Shown here: positions 55,882-63,166 of the stretch, in pieces
Numbering within the stretch: the stretch's first letter is position 1
How the letters are laid out: every line of letters begins with the position of its first letter
Assembly: GCA_963804245.1 (NCBI GenBank)
Contig: CAWDPQ010000005.1
Coordinates: 1-64,000, forward strand
From: CAWDPQ01 sp963804245
GTDB taxonomy: Bacteria; Acidobacteriota; Vicinamibacteria; Vicinamibacterales; 2-12-FULL-66-21
Direction of reading: 5' to 3'
DNA length: 64,000 nt
Notes under the pieces: generated by a model
Told to the model about the DNA's origin: nothing
What the model saw: only the letters and a program-made list of their open reading frames with translations
Databases searched by the model: none
Translations under genes and position numbers: made by a program

Positions 55882-56679
55882 TCATTTCTTGAGCAGAGCA
55901 ATCGCGCGCAGCGGCCCGCCCGATCCGCCTTCTATCTTCATCGGCAGCGCAACGACGAGCGCCCCGCGCGGCGGCAATTGATCCAGATTGGTGAGATTCT
56001 CCAATCCTGGAACGTTGCGGGATCCGACGATGCGGTGGACCAGGAAGTCGGTGGATGGCCCGTAGTCGATCGACGCGGTGTCGATGCCGAGCGCCGCAAT
56101 GCCACGCTCCTCCACCAGAAGCTTCGCGGCCTCGACGCCGTAGCTCGGGAAGGACAGTTTCGACGCATCTCCCGGCGTGTCGTCACCGAGATATTTCCTG
56201 GCGTCAGGCCAGTAGCGGCTCCACCCGGTCCGCAGCAGCACGATCGATCCGCGCGCGATCGCGCCGTGTTGTTTCTCGAACGTCCTGACGTCCTCGGGGG
56301 TGAGCCGATAGTTGCGATCCGCCGCAGCCTTCGACGAAACATCTATCACCACGGCGGGAGCGACCAGCTGCTCCAGCGGTATCTCGGCGACCGTTCTGCC
56401 GCGTTCCGAGAAGTGCACCGGCGCGTCCAGGTGCGTTCCGCCGTGCTCGGGCGTGCACAGGCTGTTGGCAGCGTAGAAGTAGCCGCCTGGCGTCTGACCT
56501 GACGCGAGCTTTTCCAGCACGAACTTCGAAGGCGACGTCGGCCAGTACAACGTTCGCGGGCCGAAGGCGTGCGACAGATCGACGATCTGCTGTCTGGCAG
56601 GATCGATCTGCTGCTGCTGCCATCCAAAGGCGAGCGACGAGGTGATGACCACGAATGACAGGGCGAGGATGCGGAACAT
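55882..56679 (-). CDS. Exported cyclase/kynurenine formamidase-family protein
   Basis: This 265-residue metal-dependent hydrolase is of the cyclase family. The family signature is intact as EHGGTHLDAPVHFS (HxGTHxDxPxHF), preceded by a signal peptide (ALSFVVITSSLAFGWQQQ). Other conserved parts are ARGSIVLLRTGWSRYW and ALGIDTASIDYG. Relatives hydrolyse N-formylkynurenine or lactone-like amides. AAGGAG before the ATG and TATAGT further up mark the expression signals. It is divergent from the FKBP gene. Confidence 0.88.
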   Translation of the reverse strand: MFRILALSFVVITSSLAFGWQQQQIDPARQQIVDLSHAFGPRTLYWPTSPSKFVLEKLASGQTPGGYFYAANSLCTPEHGGTHLDAPVHFSERGRTVAEIPLEQLVAPAVVIDVSSKAAADRNYRLTPEDVRTFEKQHGAIARGSIVLLRTGWSRYWPDARKYLGDDTPGDASKLSFPSYGVEAAKLLVEERGIAALGIDTASIDYGPSTDFLVHRIVGSRNVPGLENLTNLDQLPPRGALVVALPMKIEGGSGGPLRAIALLKK

Positions 56680-56697
56680 GGCGGCTCCTTGGCGCGC

Positions 56698-56711
56698 ACT
56701 ATAATCGGGAA
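56698..56711. promoter_or_regulatory. Overlapping divergent -10 boxes
   Basis: The eight bases ACTATAAT (56698-56705) hold TATAAT on the plus strand and TATAGT on the minus strand. On the plus side the box is six bases from the GTG at 56712 and there is no Shine-Dalgarno sequence. On the minus side it is 18 bases from the cyclase ATG, with an AAGGAG between. The two promoters cannot be occupied at once. Confidence 0.6.
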
Positions 56712-57191
56712 GTGATGATTCGAAACACGAGTTGGTCGATTGCTTTCGTTATGGTAGCGCTGTCGTCAGTGACCTGTTGGAACCTCGGCTGCGGCAGCGG
56801 TCCGAGCAACGAGGCAAGTGCCCCGGCGATCCCTCCACCCCCCGACGTAGCCGCGGCACCGGCGGACGCCGTGCGGACGCCCACGAACCTGGCCAGCAAA
56901 GTACTCAAACCTGGCACCGGCACTCGGCATCCACGGCCGAACTCGCGTGTCCTGGTGCACTACACGGGCTGGACGACCGACGGAAAGATGTTCGACAGTT
57001 CGGTGGCCAGGGGCGAGCCGATTGCGTTCGGGTTGGACGAAGTCATTCCAGGCTGGACCGAAGGTGTGCAGATGATGGTCGAGGGTGAGCAGCGCCGGTT
57101 CTGGATCCCGGCGAAGCTCGCCTACGAGGGACGCGGCGGCCCGCAGGGCACGCTCGTCTTCGATATCGAACTGCTCAAAATCGAAAGTTAG
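56712..57191 (+). CDS. FKBP-type peptidyl-prolyl isomerase, exported
   Basis: This 159-residue protein starts at GTG 56712 (ATG 56715 is next). The leader ends NLGCGSGPSN, a probable lipoprotein site. After a Pro/Ala linker comes one FKBP domain of about 95 residues: VLVHYTGWTTDGKMFDSS, GEPIAFGLDEVIPGWTEG and QRRFWIPAKLAYEGRG. The aromatic ligand pocket is conserved, so the isomerase is probably active in periplasmic folding. It carries the leaderless-type promoter. Confidence 0.92.
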   Translation: MMIRNTSWSIAFVMVALSSVTCWNLGCGSGPSNEASAPAIPPPPDVAAAPADAVRTPTNLASKVLKPGTGTRHPRPNSRVLVHYTGWTTDGKMFDSSVARGEPIAFGLDEVIPGWTEGVQMMVEGEQRRFWIPAKLAYEGRGGPQGTLVFDIELLKIES

Positions 57192-57695
57192 CTTCGCTAT
57201 ACCGAGATCAGGGTTTACCGCGAGATCAAGAGTTTTCAACAGGAGATCAAGAGATCAGGGAGTCATTTTAGGGTTCTCCTGATCATTTTAGGGTTCTCCG
57301 ACGCGGAGTGGAGTCCGACCGCCCAAAAGAGCCCACGAGGCGTGCGCGATCACCCGAGACATCCGCGTCATACATCACCGTTCCGTACGGCCACGACACA
57401 ACCTGGCGCTCGACGCTGCCGCCGGCCGGGCGACGGTCGACCATCGGGCGTTTGTGATTTGCGGCCTGCAGGAAGCCGTTCTCACCTGCTTCGATCTGTC
57501 GGGCCTGTTGTCAACTCTGGTCGTCGAGCCTGACCGGAAGAGTGCGCTCGTCAGGGTCTCTGGTGGTGCGCCACCGGCTGCCAGACGCTGAAACCGATTG
57601 AAGCTCCGGCGGTGATTACGACAAGGAGGGAGACAAGCGCGAGCGGAGCTGTCGCCGGCGTACAAACGCTCGGCGACAGCGGGAGAATTCGTGTG
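57192..57695. other. Intergenic region: palindromic element copy 2 and possible gene remnant
   Basis: From 57204 to 57299 lies the AGGAGATCAAGAG element (AACAGGAGATCAAGAGA at 57238-57254), followed by two tandem copies of TCATTTTAGGGTTCTCC (57263-57279 and 57283-57299). From 57343 to 57591 one plus-strand frame is coding-like (DHRAFVICGLQEAVLTCFDL, then LLSTLVVEPDRKSALV) and ends in TGA, but it has no start codon, so it may be a fragment. A ten-base stem GCTGTCGCCG/CGGCGACAGC (57648-57680) follows the stop of the minus-strand gene. Confidence 0.5.
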
Positions 57696-58622
57696 CTACT
57701 GCTGCGGCTGTGACGGCGGCTTCGGTTTGGCGACGGTCGCGGGTTTGAGCTTCGCCTGGGCCTCGGATGCTGCCGCGGTGTCCGCCTGCTCGGCGGCACG
57801 GATAGTACCGTCGGCATCGTACTGCGCGCGCTGCGATTCGATCGCCGCGCTCGCGGCCGGGCGCAGTTCCTGGATGGCCTGACGCAAGTTGGCGTGCTTG
57901 CCGGTCAACAGCTTCGTCTTGAGCGTGTCGAAGCGCAGACCGAGGTTGTGCGAGGCATGCACGGCGGACACAAACTGCTGGAGATCCTTGAAGCCGTCTG
58001 CCGCGCTGACGACGTCAACGCCGGCGAGCTTGGGCTGCAGCTCCGTGATGAGCGTCTTGCTGCTCTGCACCTTGAGCTGCAGGGCGCTGAGCGAAGTGAC
58101 CGACGCTTTAGCGGCAGCAGTAGGCACGGGCGCATTGCCTGCCGACGCGGCGACAGCCTTGTTGGGCAGCGGCTTCGACGACGCGGTGACGACGGGATTC
58201 AGTTTGACTGACGGGGTCTTCGGCGGTGCGGGTGGCTTCCCCGTTGATTTTCCAGCGACCGGTGCGGCAGACGCGCCTGCGGCCTGCTTGGCCGGCTCTC
58301 CGGGCTTGGCAGCCGCCACGCTAGCCGAGGGCGCCGTTTGCGGTGTGGCTTTCTTGTCAGCGCTCGCCGCGGCAGGCTGCTGTTTCGCGGCAGCAGGGGC
58401 GGGCGCCTGTTTCGCACTGGCCGGCACGGGCTGCGGTTTTGCGGCAGCTGGTGCGGGTGCTTGTTTTGCGGCGGCCGGCGCGGGTTGCTGTTTCGCAGCG
58501 GCCGCAGGCTGCTGCTTCTCAGATCCCGTCGCGGGCTGCTTCGCCGCGGCTTCCTGCCCCGCAAACAACGGGGTCGTTATCGTCAGTAACACCACAGCCG
58601 TCGCGAATACCTTGCGTTTCAT
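57696..58622 (-). CDS. Exported Ala/Pro/Lys-rich protein
   Basis: This 308-residue protein starts at 58622 with GGAGG five bases upstream and has a signal peptide ending LFAGQ. Residues 25-150 are low-complexity repeats of KQAPAPAAAKQQP type, probably an extended periplasmic or wall-spanning linker. The C-terminal part is helical (TSLSALQLKVQSSKTLITEL, ANLRQAIQELRPAASAAIES). Low-complexity tails of this kind occur in envelope-anchoring proteins, and no catalytic domain is seen. No family is recognised. Confidence 0.7.
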   Translation of the reverse strand: MKRKVFATAVVLLTITTPLFAGQEAAAKQPATGSEKQQPAAAAKQQPAPAAAKQAPAPAAAKPQPVPASAKQAPAPAAAKQQPAAASADKKATPQTAPSASVAAAKPGEPAKQAAGASAAPVAGKSTGKPPAPPKTPSVKLNPVVTASSKPLPNKAVAASAGNAPVPTAAAKASVTSLSALQLKVQSSKTLITELQPKLAGVDVVSAADGFKDLQQFVSAVHASHNLGLRFDTLKTKLLTGKHANLRQAIQELRPAASAAIESQRAQYDADGTIRAAEQADTAAASEAQAKLKPATVAKPKPPSQPQQ

Positions 58623-58796
58623 CACCGCCTCCACCAGGCATACCGCCCCAGCCTGCGACGGCAAGGGGCGTTCCACGGCGGCGCAAGTCGCTAAGGACTC
58701 TTGTTGCACGCAACGGCGCAGAAATGTCGACGGCTACGTAATGTGGCGCCCGATTGCGCGAGCGAATATGGTTAGGTGAATAACGAAACTGTACGA

Positions 58797-59489
58797 TCAG
58801 TAGCGTCTGGCGAGGCGCGTCGGACGCCCCGCCGCGAGCAGCGGTGCGAGCGCCATGCCCGCCAGGAAGCCGCCGATGTGCGCGATGAAGGCGACGCCAC
58901 CGGTCTCCGGCGTGCGCGCCACTTCGCCGACGCCGTTGATGAACTGCATCAGGATCCACAACCCGAGCATGAAGAGCGCCGGAACCGAAGTCACGCCGCC
59001 GTACGTCAGGACGTAGACGCGGTTGCGTGGGAAGAGCAGGAGATACCCGCCCATCACGCCGCTGATGGCTCCGGACGCGCCGACCGTCGGCACGACCGAT
59101 TGGCTGTTGAAGACGATGTGCGCGAGACCAGCCGCAATGCCGCAGACGAGATAAAACATCAGAAAGCGCAAGTGACCGATTCGATGTTCGAGGTTGTCGC
59201 CGAATATCCAGAGAAAGAGCATATTGCCGCCGAGGTGACCCCAGCCGCCGTGCAGGAACATCGAGGTCAGCAGCGTGGTCCAGAGCGGATAGGGAATCGT
59301 GGGCGGCAGATCGACGCCGGCGCTGTACTCTTGCGGAACGACACCCCAGGCGGTGATGAACGCCTGCACCGCCGCATCGGTCGGACGGTTGATCTCCAGG
59401 AAGAACGCGAGCACGTTGATCGCGATGACCGCGATGGTGACGTATGCCGGTCCAGTGCCCTGTTCGTTGTCGTCGCCTATGGGAAACAT
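58797..59489 (-). CDS. Rhomboid-family intramembrane serine protease
   Basis: This 230-residue membrane protease has six or more helices. The catalytic Ser is in VGASGAISGVMGGY, and the His is in FIAHIGGFLAGM. The oxyanion and loop motif HGGWGHLGGNMLFLWIFGDN is complete. Rhomboids cut single-pass membrane proteins inside the bilayer; targets here are unknown. GGGGGATC lies before the ATG and TATAGT about 23 bases upstream. The upstream region contains the first copy of a 270-base repeat. Confidence 0.92.
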   Translation of the reverse strand: MFPIGDDNEQGTGPAYVTIAVIAINVLAFFLEINRPTDAAVQAFITAWGVVPQEYSAGVDLPPTIPYPLWTTLLTSMFLHGGWGHLGGNMLFLWIFGDNLEHRIGHLRFLMFYLVCGIAAGLAHIVFNSQSVVPTVGASGAISGVMGGYLLLFPRNRVYVLTYGGVTSVPALFMLGLWILMQFINGVGEVARTPETGGVAFIAHIGGFLAGMALAPLLAAGRPTRLARRY

Positions 59490-59530
59490 GCGATCCCCCG
59501 AATCTGGACTGACTATACTGCGCGCGAAAG

Positions 59531-59797
59531 AAACTGGGGAACTGGGGAACTGGGGGACTGGGGAAAGCGCCTGCGGCCCGAGCGACCCTTCGACGTAGCT
59601 CAGGGTCGTCCTGAGCTTGCCGAAAGACGAGGCGCGAAGCCGCCGAGCGAGGGCGCTTGGGGGTGCCCGCCTCCGCTGGTCGCGGATCAGGCGGGCGACC
59701 AGCTACGGCGAGGTCTCGCCGGAGCGCGCATGGATTTGTCGGCGCGCGGAGGCGGAGGGCCCCAAGCGCGCTGAGTAAAGTGAGCTGGGGAGCTGAG
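59531..59797 (+). repeat. 270-base repeat element, copy 1 (direct orientation)
   Basis: A unique core (59566-59774) is flanked by AACTGGGG arrays. The core contains the palindrome CCCTTCGACGTAGCTCAGG around CGTCCTGAGCTTGCCG, a type often seen between genes in many bacteria, and a GCTACGGCGAG/CTCGCCG-AGC stem. Copy 2 at 60364-60656 is the same sequence inverted, with about seven differences over roughly 210 core bases by eye. The leading AACTGGGG array (59531-59563) has four G-runs and could form a quadruplex. Confidence 0.9.
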
Positions 59798-60337
59798 CTA
59801 TTCTCTTGCGGCGATCGGGGCGGGCTCGGTCTCCGGAGTGCCGCGTCCGACGAACAGCGCGACGAACCCAGGTAGGAAGGCAAAACTCCAGTAGATGAAG
59901 TCGATCAGATAGTTCCGAGTGCCCGCATCTTCCCTCCAGATTCCTAGCGCATAAAACGCGGCACCGGAAGCCAGCGCCGCGGCGAGGCCGCGCACGGCCA
60001 TGAACCGGTAGTCACGCGAGACGCTGAGCTGTTCCTGCAGCAGCGCGAAACAGCACCAGAAGAACATCCACGCCAGATACATCGCGCCAGAGCGGATGAG
60101 TGGCGCGAGAACATAGAAAAGTCCGGCTGCCGCCACGCCGATGACCGGCCCCGCGACCGCGCCAGCCGTCAACCGTCGGCCACGCCAGCCAACCACAATG
60201 CCGATGCAGAGGCAGATCGCCGCGCCGTGCAGCAGGCCGTAGGCCGTCCGATGCCGCACCTGAAAGGCAGCCCAGATGAAGTCCCCCAAAGTACTCACGG
60301 CGCCGAGAAACATGGCACCCAGGAGGGCGTGCAACAT
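59798..60337 (-). CDS. Integral membrane protein between inverted repeats
   Basis: This 179-residue protein has about five hydrophobic helices (LLHGAAICLCIGIVVGW, AVAGPVIGVAAAGLFYVLAP, AMYLAWMFFWCCFALLQ, YWSFAFLPGFVALFVG). It has no catalytic motif and no family I recognise. CATAAT lies five bases before the ATG at 60337. The whole gene is enclosed by the two inverted copies of the 270-base repeat, and the TAG stop lies at the edge of copy 1. It could be a passenger of a mobile unit or an ordinary gene with repeats on both sides. Confidence 0.7.
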   Translation of the reverse strand: MLHALLGAMFLGAVSTLGDFIWAAFQVRHRTAYGLLHGAAICLCIGIVVGWRGRRLTAGAVAGPVIGVAAAGLFYVLAPLIRSGAMYLAWMFFWCCFALLQEQLSVSRDYRFMAVRGLAAALASGAAFYALGIWREDAGTRNYLIDFIYWSFAFLPGFVALFVGRGTPETEPAPIAARE

Positions 60338-60363
60338 GGCTGATTATGTTACCGCTCTGGTGC

Positions 60364-60656
60364 ACTTCCCCAGTTCCCCAGCTCTTTTTGTTCAGTGCGC
60401 TTGGGCCCTCCGCCTCCGCGCGCCGACAAATCCATGCGCGCTACGGCGAGACCTCGCCGTAGCTGTCGCCCGCCTGATCCGCGACCAGCGGAGGCGGGCA
60501 CCCCCAAGCGCTCTCGCTCGGCGGCTTCGCGCCTCGTCCTTCGGCAAGCTCAGGACGACCCTGAGCTACGTCGAAGGGTCGCTCGGGCCGCAGGCGCTTC
60601 CCCAGTTCCCCCGTTCCCCCGTTCCCCCGTTCCCCAGTTCCCCAGTTCCCCAGTTC
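60364..60656 (-). repeat. 270-base repeat element, copy 2 (inverted)
   Basis: This is an inverted copy of 59531-59797, with core about 60391-60597. Its GCTACGGCGAG-AC-CTCGCCGTAGC stem is perfect, whereas copy 1 has one mismatch, so copy 2 keeps the older form. The AACTGGGG/AACGGGGG array beyond the core (60600-60656) has about seven G-runs on the minus strand, longer than in copy 1. It lies between the membrane protein start and the small CxxC protein. Confidence 0.9.
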
Positions 60657-60870
60657 TTAAGCTTGTTTTGCCAGGCGCGAGAGGTGTTCCAGCATCTGCC
60701 GACGGTGCGCGATCGCGCGGCCGGTCAGCCGCGGCGCAGCGGCCTCGAACGGCAACTCTCGCTGCGCCCACGCGTCACGCCGGGCGCGGGCGCGCTCGAT
60801 GCCCGCCTTGAAACACTCGAAGCAAATGGCTTGCTTCACGCAGACGTGATCGTGATGGTCGGTCTGTCAT
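60657..60870 (-). CDS. Small CxxC protein (probable frameshift near the start)
   Basis: The clear part is a 60-codon frame from 60839: AICFECFKAGIERARARRDA through PRLTGRAIAHRRQMLEHLSR. It contains one CxxC pair and many Arg residues. A GTG at 60839 has no Shine-Dalgarno sequence. However, an ATG at 60870 overlaps the upstream stop (ATGA), and its frame joins the CxxC frame if one base is removed near 60838-60846. That gives about 70 residues. It may bind zinc or RNA; no family is recognised. Confidence 0.45.
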
Positions 60871-61112
60871 CGCGTGGTCTCCTGCGCATCCATCAAATCC
60901 AGCAGATGGCGTGCCGCGATTTGCGCCCGCCGGCGGCGGACCTCGAGCGCGCGGTATTTGGCGGGACCGCTCGAGCGCAGCCCGTTGATGGCATGCCTCG
61001 CGCGCGTGAGCCGCAGCCTCGACTGGCCTCCAGGTACGACTGGCCCGCCGCAGCCTGCCGGCCCTTCCGAGAAATCAAGTGACCTTGCCAGGGAACCATC
61101 TACCCGAGTCAT
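60867..61112 (-). CDS. Small basic hypothetical protein (81 aa)
   Basis: This 81-residue protein has AAGGAG seven bases before its ATG. The C-terminal half is helical and Arg-rich (KYRALEVRRRRAQIAARHLL). It is coupled to the downstream CxxC protein by an ATGA overlap. No family is recognised; the pair may be an RNA- or DNA-binding module. Confidence 0.45.
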   Translation of the reverse strand: MTRVDGSLARSLDFSEGPAGCGGPVVPGGQSRLRLTRARHAINGLRSSGPAKYRALEVRRRRAQIAARHLLDLMDAQETTR

Positions 61113-61219
61113 GCGCGCTCTCCTTTTCGAGTGCTCGCCGGCTTGCTTGGATCAACGTCAGCCAAACCGCTACCGCACACGAACAGTCTAGAGAAGAGGT
61201 GTGACAGGGAAGGTCACAT

Positions 61220-61320
61220 CGAGCTGGGGAGCTCGGGAGACTCGGCAGTTCGGGGACAGCGCCCGTGCTGGAAATGCGGCTCGGGGAACTGGAGGCTGGC
61301 AGCTGGAAGCTGGCAGCTTG
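61220..61320. repeat. Mixed GAGCTGGG and GGAAGCTGGCAGCT repeats
   Basis: Units of GAGCTGGG/GAGCTCGGG (61220-61256) are followed by AACTGGAGGCTGGCAGCTGG units (61287-61320). These are the AACTGGG and GGAAGCT families seen at 38319-38413. The array ends ten bases before the -10 box of the TMEM175 gene. Confidence 0.65.
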
Positions 61321-61342
61321 CTAGGTGGGCTAATATCCGGCG

Positions 61343-62047
61343 ATGCTTCCGGCGCGCCGCCACGAAATTACGCGGGTCGAGGCGTTCAGTGACGCGGTGT
61401 TCGCGTTCGCCCTGACACTCTTGGTCGTCTCCCTGGAAGTCCCGGACTCGTACGACAAGCTCATCGAGCTCATGGCCGGGTTCGTTCCTTTTGCGTGCTC
61501 GTTCGCTCTCCTGACCTGGCTCTGGTACGAGCACAACGTCTTCTTCCGGCGCTACGGGCTGCAGGATCCCTATACGGTCACGCTCAACGCCATTCTGTTG
61601 TTCGTGGTCCTCTTCTATATCTACCCCCTCAAATTCCTGTTCACCGCGTTCTTTTCGTTTTTCTTGCCGATCCTTGGTGTTCGGCTCCGCATCTACCCCG
61701 GGCAGCTGGGGACCATCTTCGCGATCTACGGAGCGGGCTTCGTGGTCATCTTCCTCATGTTCGGGCTGCTCTATCTGCAGGCCTACCGCAAGCGCGATGA
61801 GCTGAAACTGACTCCGCTCGAAGTGTTCGACACCCGCGCGGCCGGAGGAGAGCACCTGGTGAGCGCGTCGATCGGTGCGCTGGCAACGCTCGTGGCACTG
61901 ACGACGCCACCGCCGTATCCCGTGTTTTCCGGGTTCACCTACTTCCTCATGGGCCCGGCGCACTGGATCTACGGGATGCGCATCGGCAAGCGACGAAGAG
62001 AGTTTCTCACCGGCGTGGGTGCCGGGGACGCCCCGGCAACCACCTGA
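61343..62047 (+). CDS. TMEM175-family (DUF1211) potassium channel-like protein
   Basis: This 234-residue membrane protein has six helices. TM1 carries the family signature RVEAFSDAVFAFALTLLVVS; the FSD motif forms the selectivity and pore region in bacterial TMEM175 channels. It is thus probably a K+-permeable channel working as a tetramer. The start at 61343 lies six bases after TAATAT, a leaderless-type promoter, and no Shine-Dalgarno sequence is seen. The WYL regulator starts eight bases after its stop. Confidence 0.88.
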   Translation: MLPARRHEITRVEAFSDAVFAFALTLLVVSLEVPDSYDKLIELMAGFVPFACSFALLTWLWYEHNVFFRRYGLQDPYTVTLNAILLFVVLFYIYPLKFLFTAFFSFFLPILGVRLRIYPGQLGTIFAIYGAGFVVIFLMFGLLYLQAYRKRDELKLTPLEVFDTRAAGGEHLVSASIGALATLVALTTPPPYPVFSGFTYFLMGPAHWIYGMRIGKRRREFLTGVGAGDAPATT

Positions 62048-62054
62048 CGCCGGT

Positions 62055-63026
62055 ATGCCGCGGAACGCCGAAGTCATCCGGCAATGGTCGATCCTGCGCG
62101 ACCTCGAAGCGTCGCGCCGGCTCACGATCGACGACCTGGCGGCGCGCACCGGCGTCACGACGCGAACGATCCGTCGCGACCTCGAGGCGCTGCAGACGGC
62201 AGGCTTTCCGCTGTTCGACGAAACCCACGACGGAAAAAAATACTGGACGCTCGAACATCGCGCTTTCAAGCGGCTCGACGAGACAGGCTTCACGCTGGCC
62301 GAGCTGAGCGCGTTGTACTTCTCGCGCACGCTCGTCGAGTGCCTGGCGGCCACGCCGTTTCAGAAGGACGTCCGTGGCGCGTTCGACAAGCTTGCTGCGG
62401 CGCTCACGCCAGGCATGCGGCAGTTTCTCGATCGCCTGCCGCTCGTCATGCAGGCGAAGGCGGACCCCGGCACACACCCGGCGTCGGCGCGCAGCAAGGA
62501 GATGTCGCAACTGCTCGATGCGACGCTCAACCATCGGCGCGTCGCGATGCGCTACCACTCCTTCTCCAGCGAGCGCGAAAAGGACTATCTCATCGAGCCC
62601 TATCGCGTCGTCTTCGCGCAGGGCGCACTCTATGTGGTCGCGTTCGTACCGGAATACGGCCAGATACGTACGTTCGCCGTGGATCGCATCCGCTCGCTGT
62701 CACTTTCAGAGGAACGGTTCGAACCGGTCGATCTCGAGGAGGATGCGTTTGCACACTCGCTCGGCGTGCATCAGGGTGCGCCCGAACGAATCGAGATCGA
62801 GTTCGACCCGCGCATCGCGCGCTACGTCAAGGAACGGATGTGGCATTCGTCGCAGGAGATCGAGGAACAGGCGGACGGAACCGTTCGCCTCACGCTGAAC
62901 GTGTCGAACGATTTTGCGCTGAGGAGCTGGATCCTGGGATTTGGGTCGCTGGCGAAGGTGGTGTCACCGTCGAAGCTGGCGGCGCAGATCGTTGAAGAGA
63001 TCGACGGCGCGCGGAAACGATACTGA
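62055..63026 (+). CDS. WYL-domain transcriptional regulator
   Basis: This 323-residue DNA-binding regulator starts at ATG 62055. The N-terminal winged helix of DeoR type reads LTIDDLAARTGVTTRTIRRD. The WYL domain (HRRVAMRYHSFSSEREKDY, LIEPYRVVFAQGALYVVAFV) and the WCX C-terminal extension follow. WYL domains bind single-stranded nucleic acid or nucleotides and act as switches. Being in one operon with the channel, it may regulate that operon or DNA-damage and defence genes elsewhere. Confidence 0.92.
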   Translation: MPRNAEVIRQWSILRDLEASRRLTIDDLAARTGVTTRTIRRDLEALQTAGFPLFDETHDGKKYWTLEHRAFKRLDETGFTLAELSALYFSRTLVECLAATPFQKDVRGAFDKLAAALTPGMRQFLDRLPLVMQAKADPGTHPASARSKEMSQLLDATLNHRRVAMRYHSFSSEREKDYLIEPYRVVFAQGALYVVAFVPEYGQIRTFAVDRIRSLSLSEERFEPVDLEEDAFAHSLGVHQGAPERIEIEFDPRIARYVKERMWHSSQEIEEQADGTVRLTLNVSNDFALRSWILGFGSLAKVVSPSKLAAQIVEEIDGARKRY

Positions 63027-63027
63027 G

Positions 63028-63166
63028 ATGGAGAGCAGGAGAGCTTGAAGCGAGACCAGGAGGATTGAACAGGAGACCAAGAGATCAGGAGAACAAAAAT
63101 GTTTCTCCTAAACTCATGAGCTCCTGTTGAAAACTCTCGATCAGTGAAAACTCTCCTGACCTCCCA
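63028..63166. repeat. AGGAGATCAAGAG palindromic element, copy 3
   Basis: This lies between the WYL stop and the converging DUF5916 gene. AACAGGAG (63068-63075) pairs with CTCCTGTT (63121-63128). Inside it AGGAGAACA (63087-63095) pairs with TGTTTCTCCT (63100-63109) with one bulge, followed by T-rich sequence. It is the same family as 48155-48246 and 57204-57299. Confidence 0.75.

Noticed and set aside
57551..57817. Minus-strand frame with a hydrophobic end (SLLVVITAGASIGFSVW)
   Set aside because: It overlaps the Ala/Pro-rich gene in another frame and starts in Arg/Ser-rich sequence; the hydrophobic stretch alone is weak evidence.
60395..60811. Plus-strand frame of 138 codons near 60.4 kb
   Set aside because: It is translated from the 270-base repeat; phrases such as LRQAQDDPELR come from the common intergenic palindrome, not from a gene.
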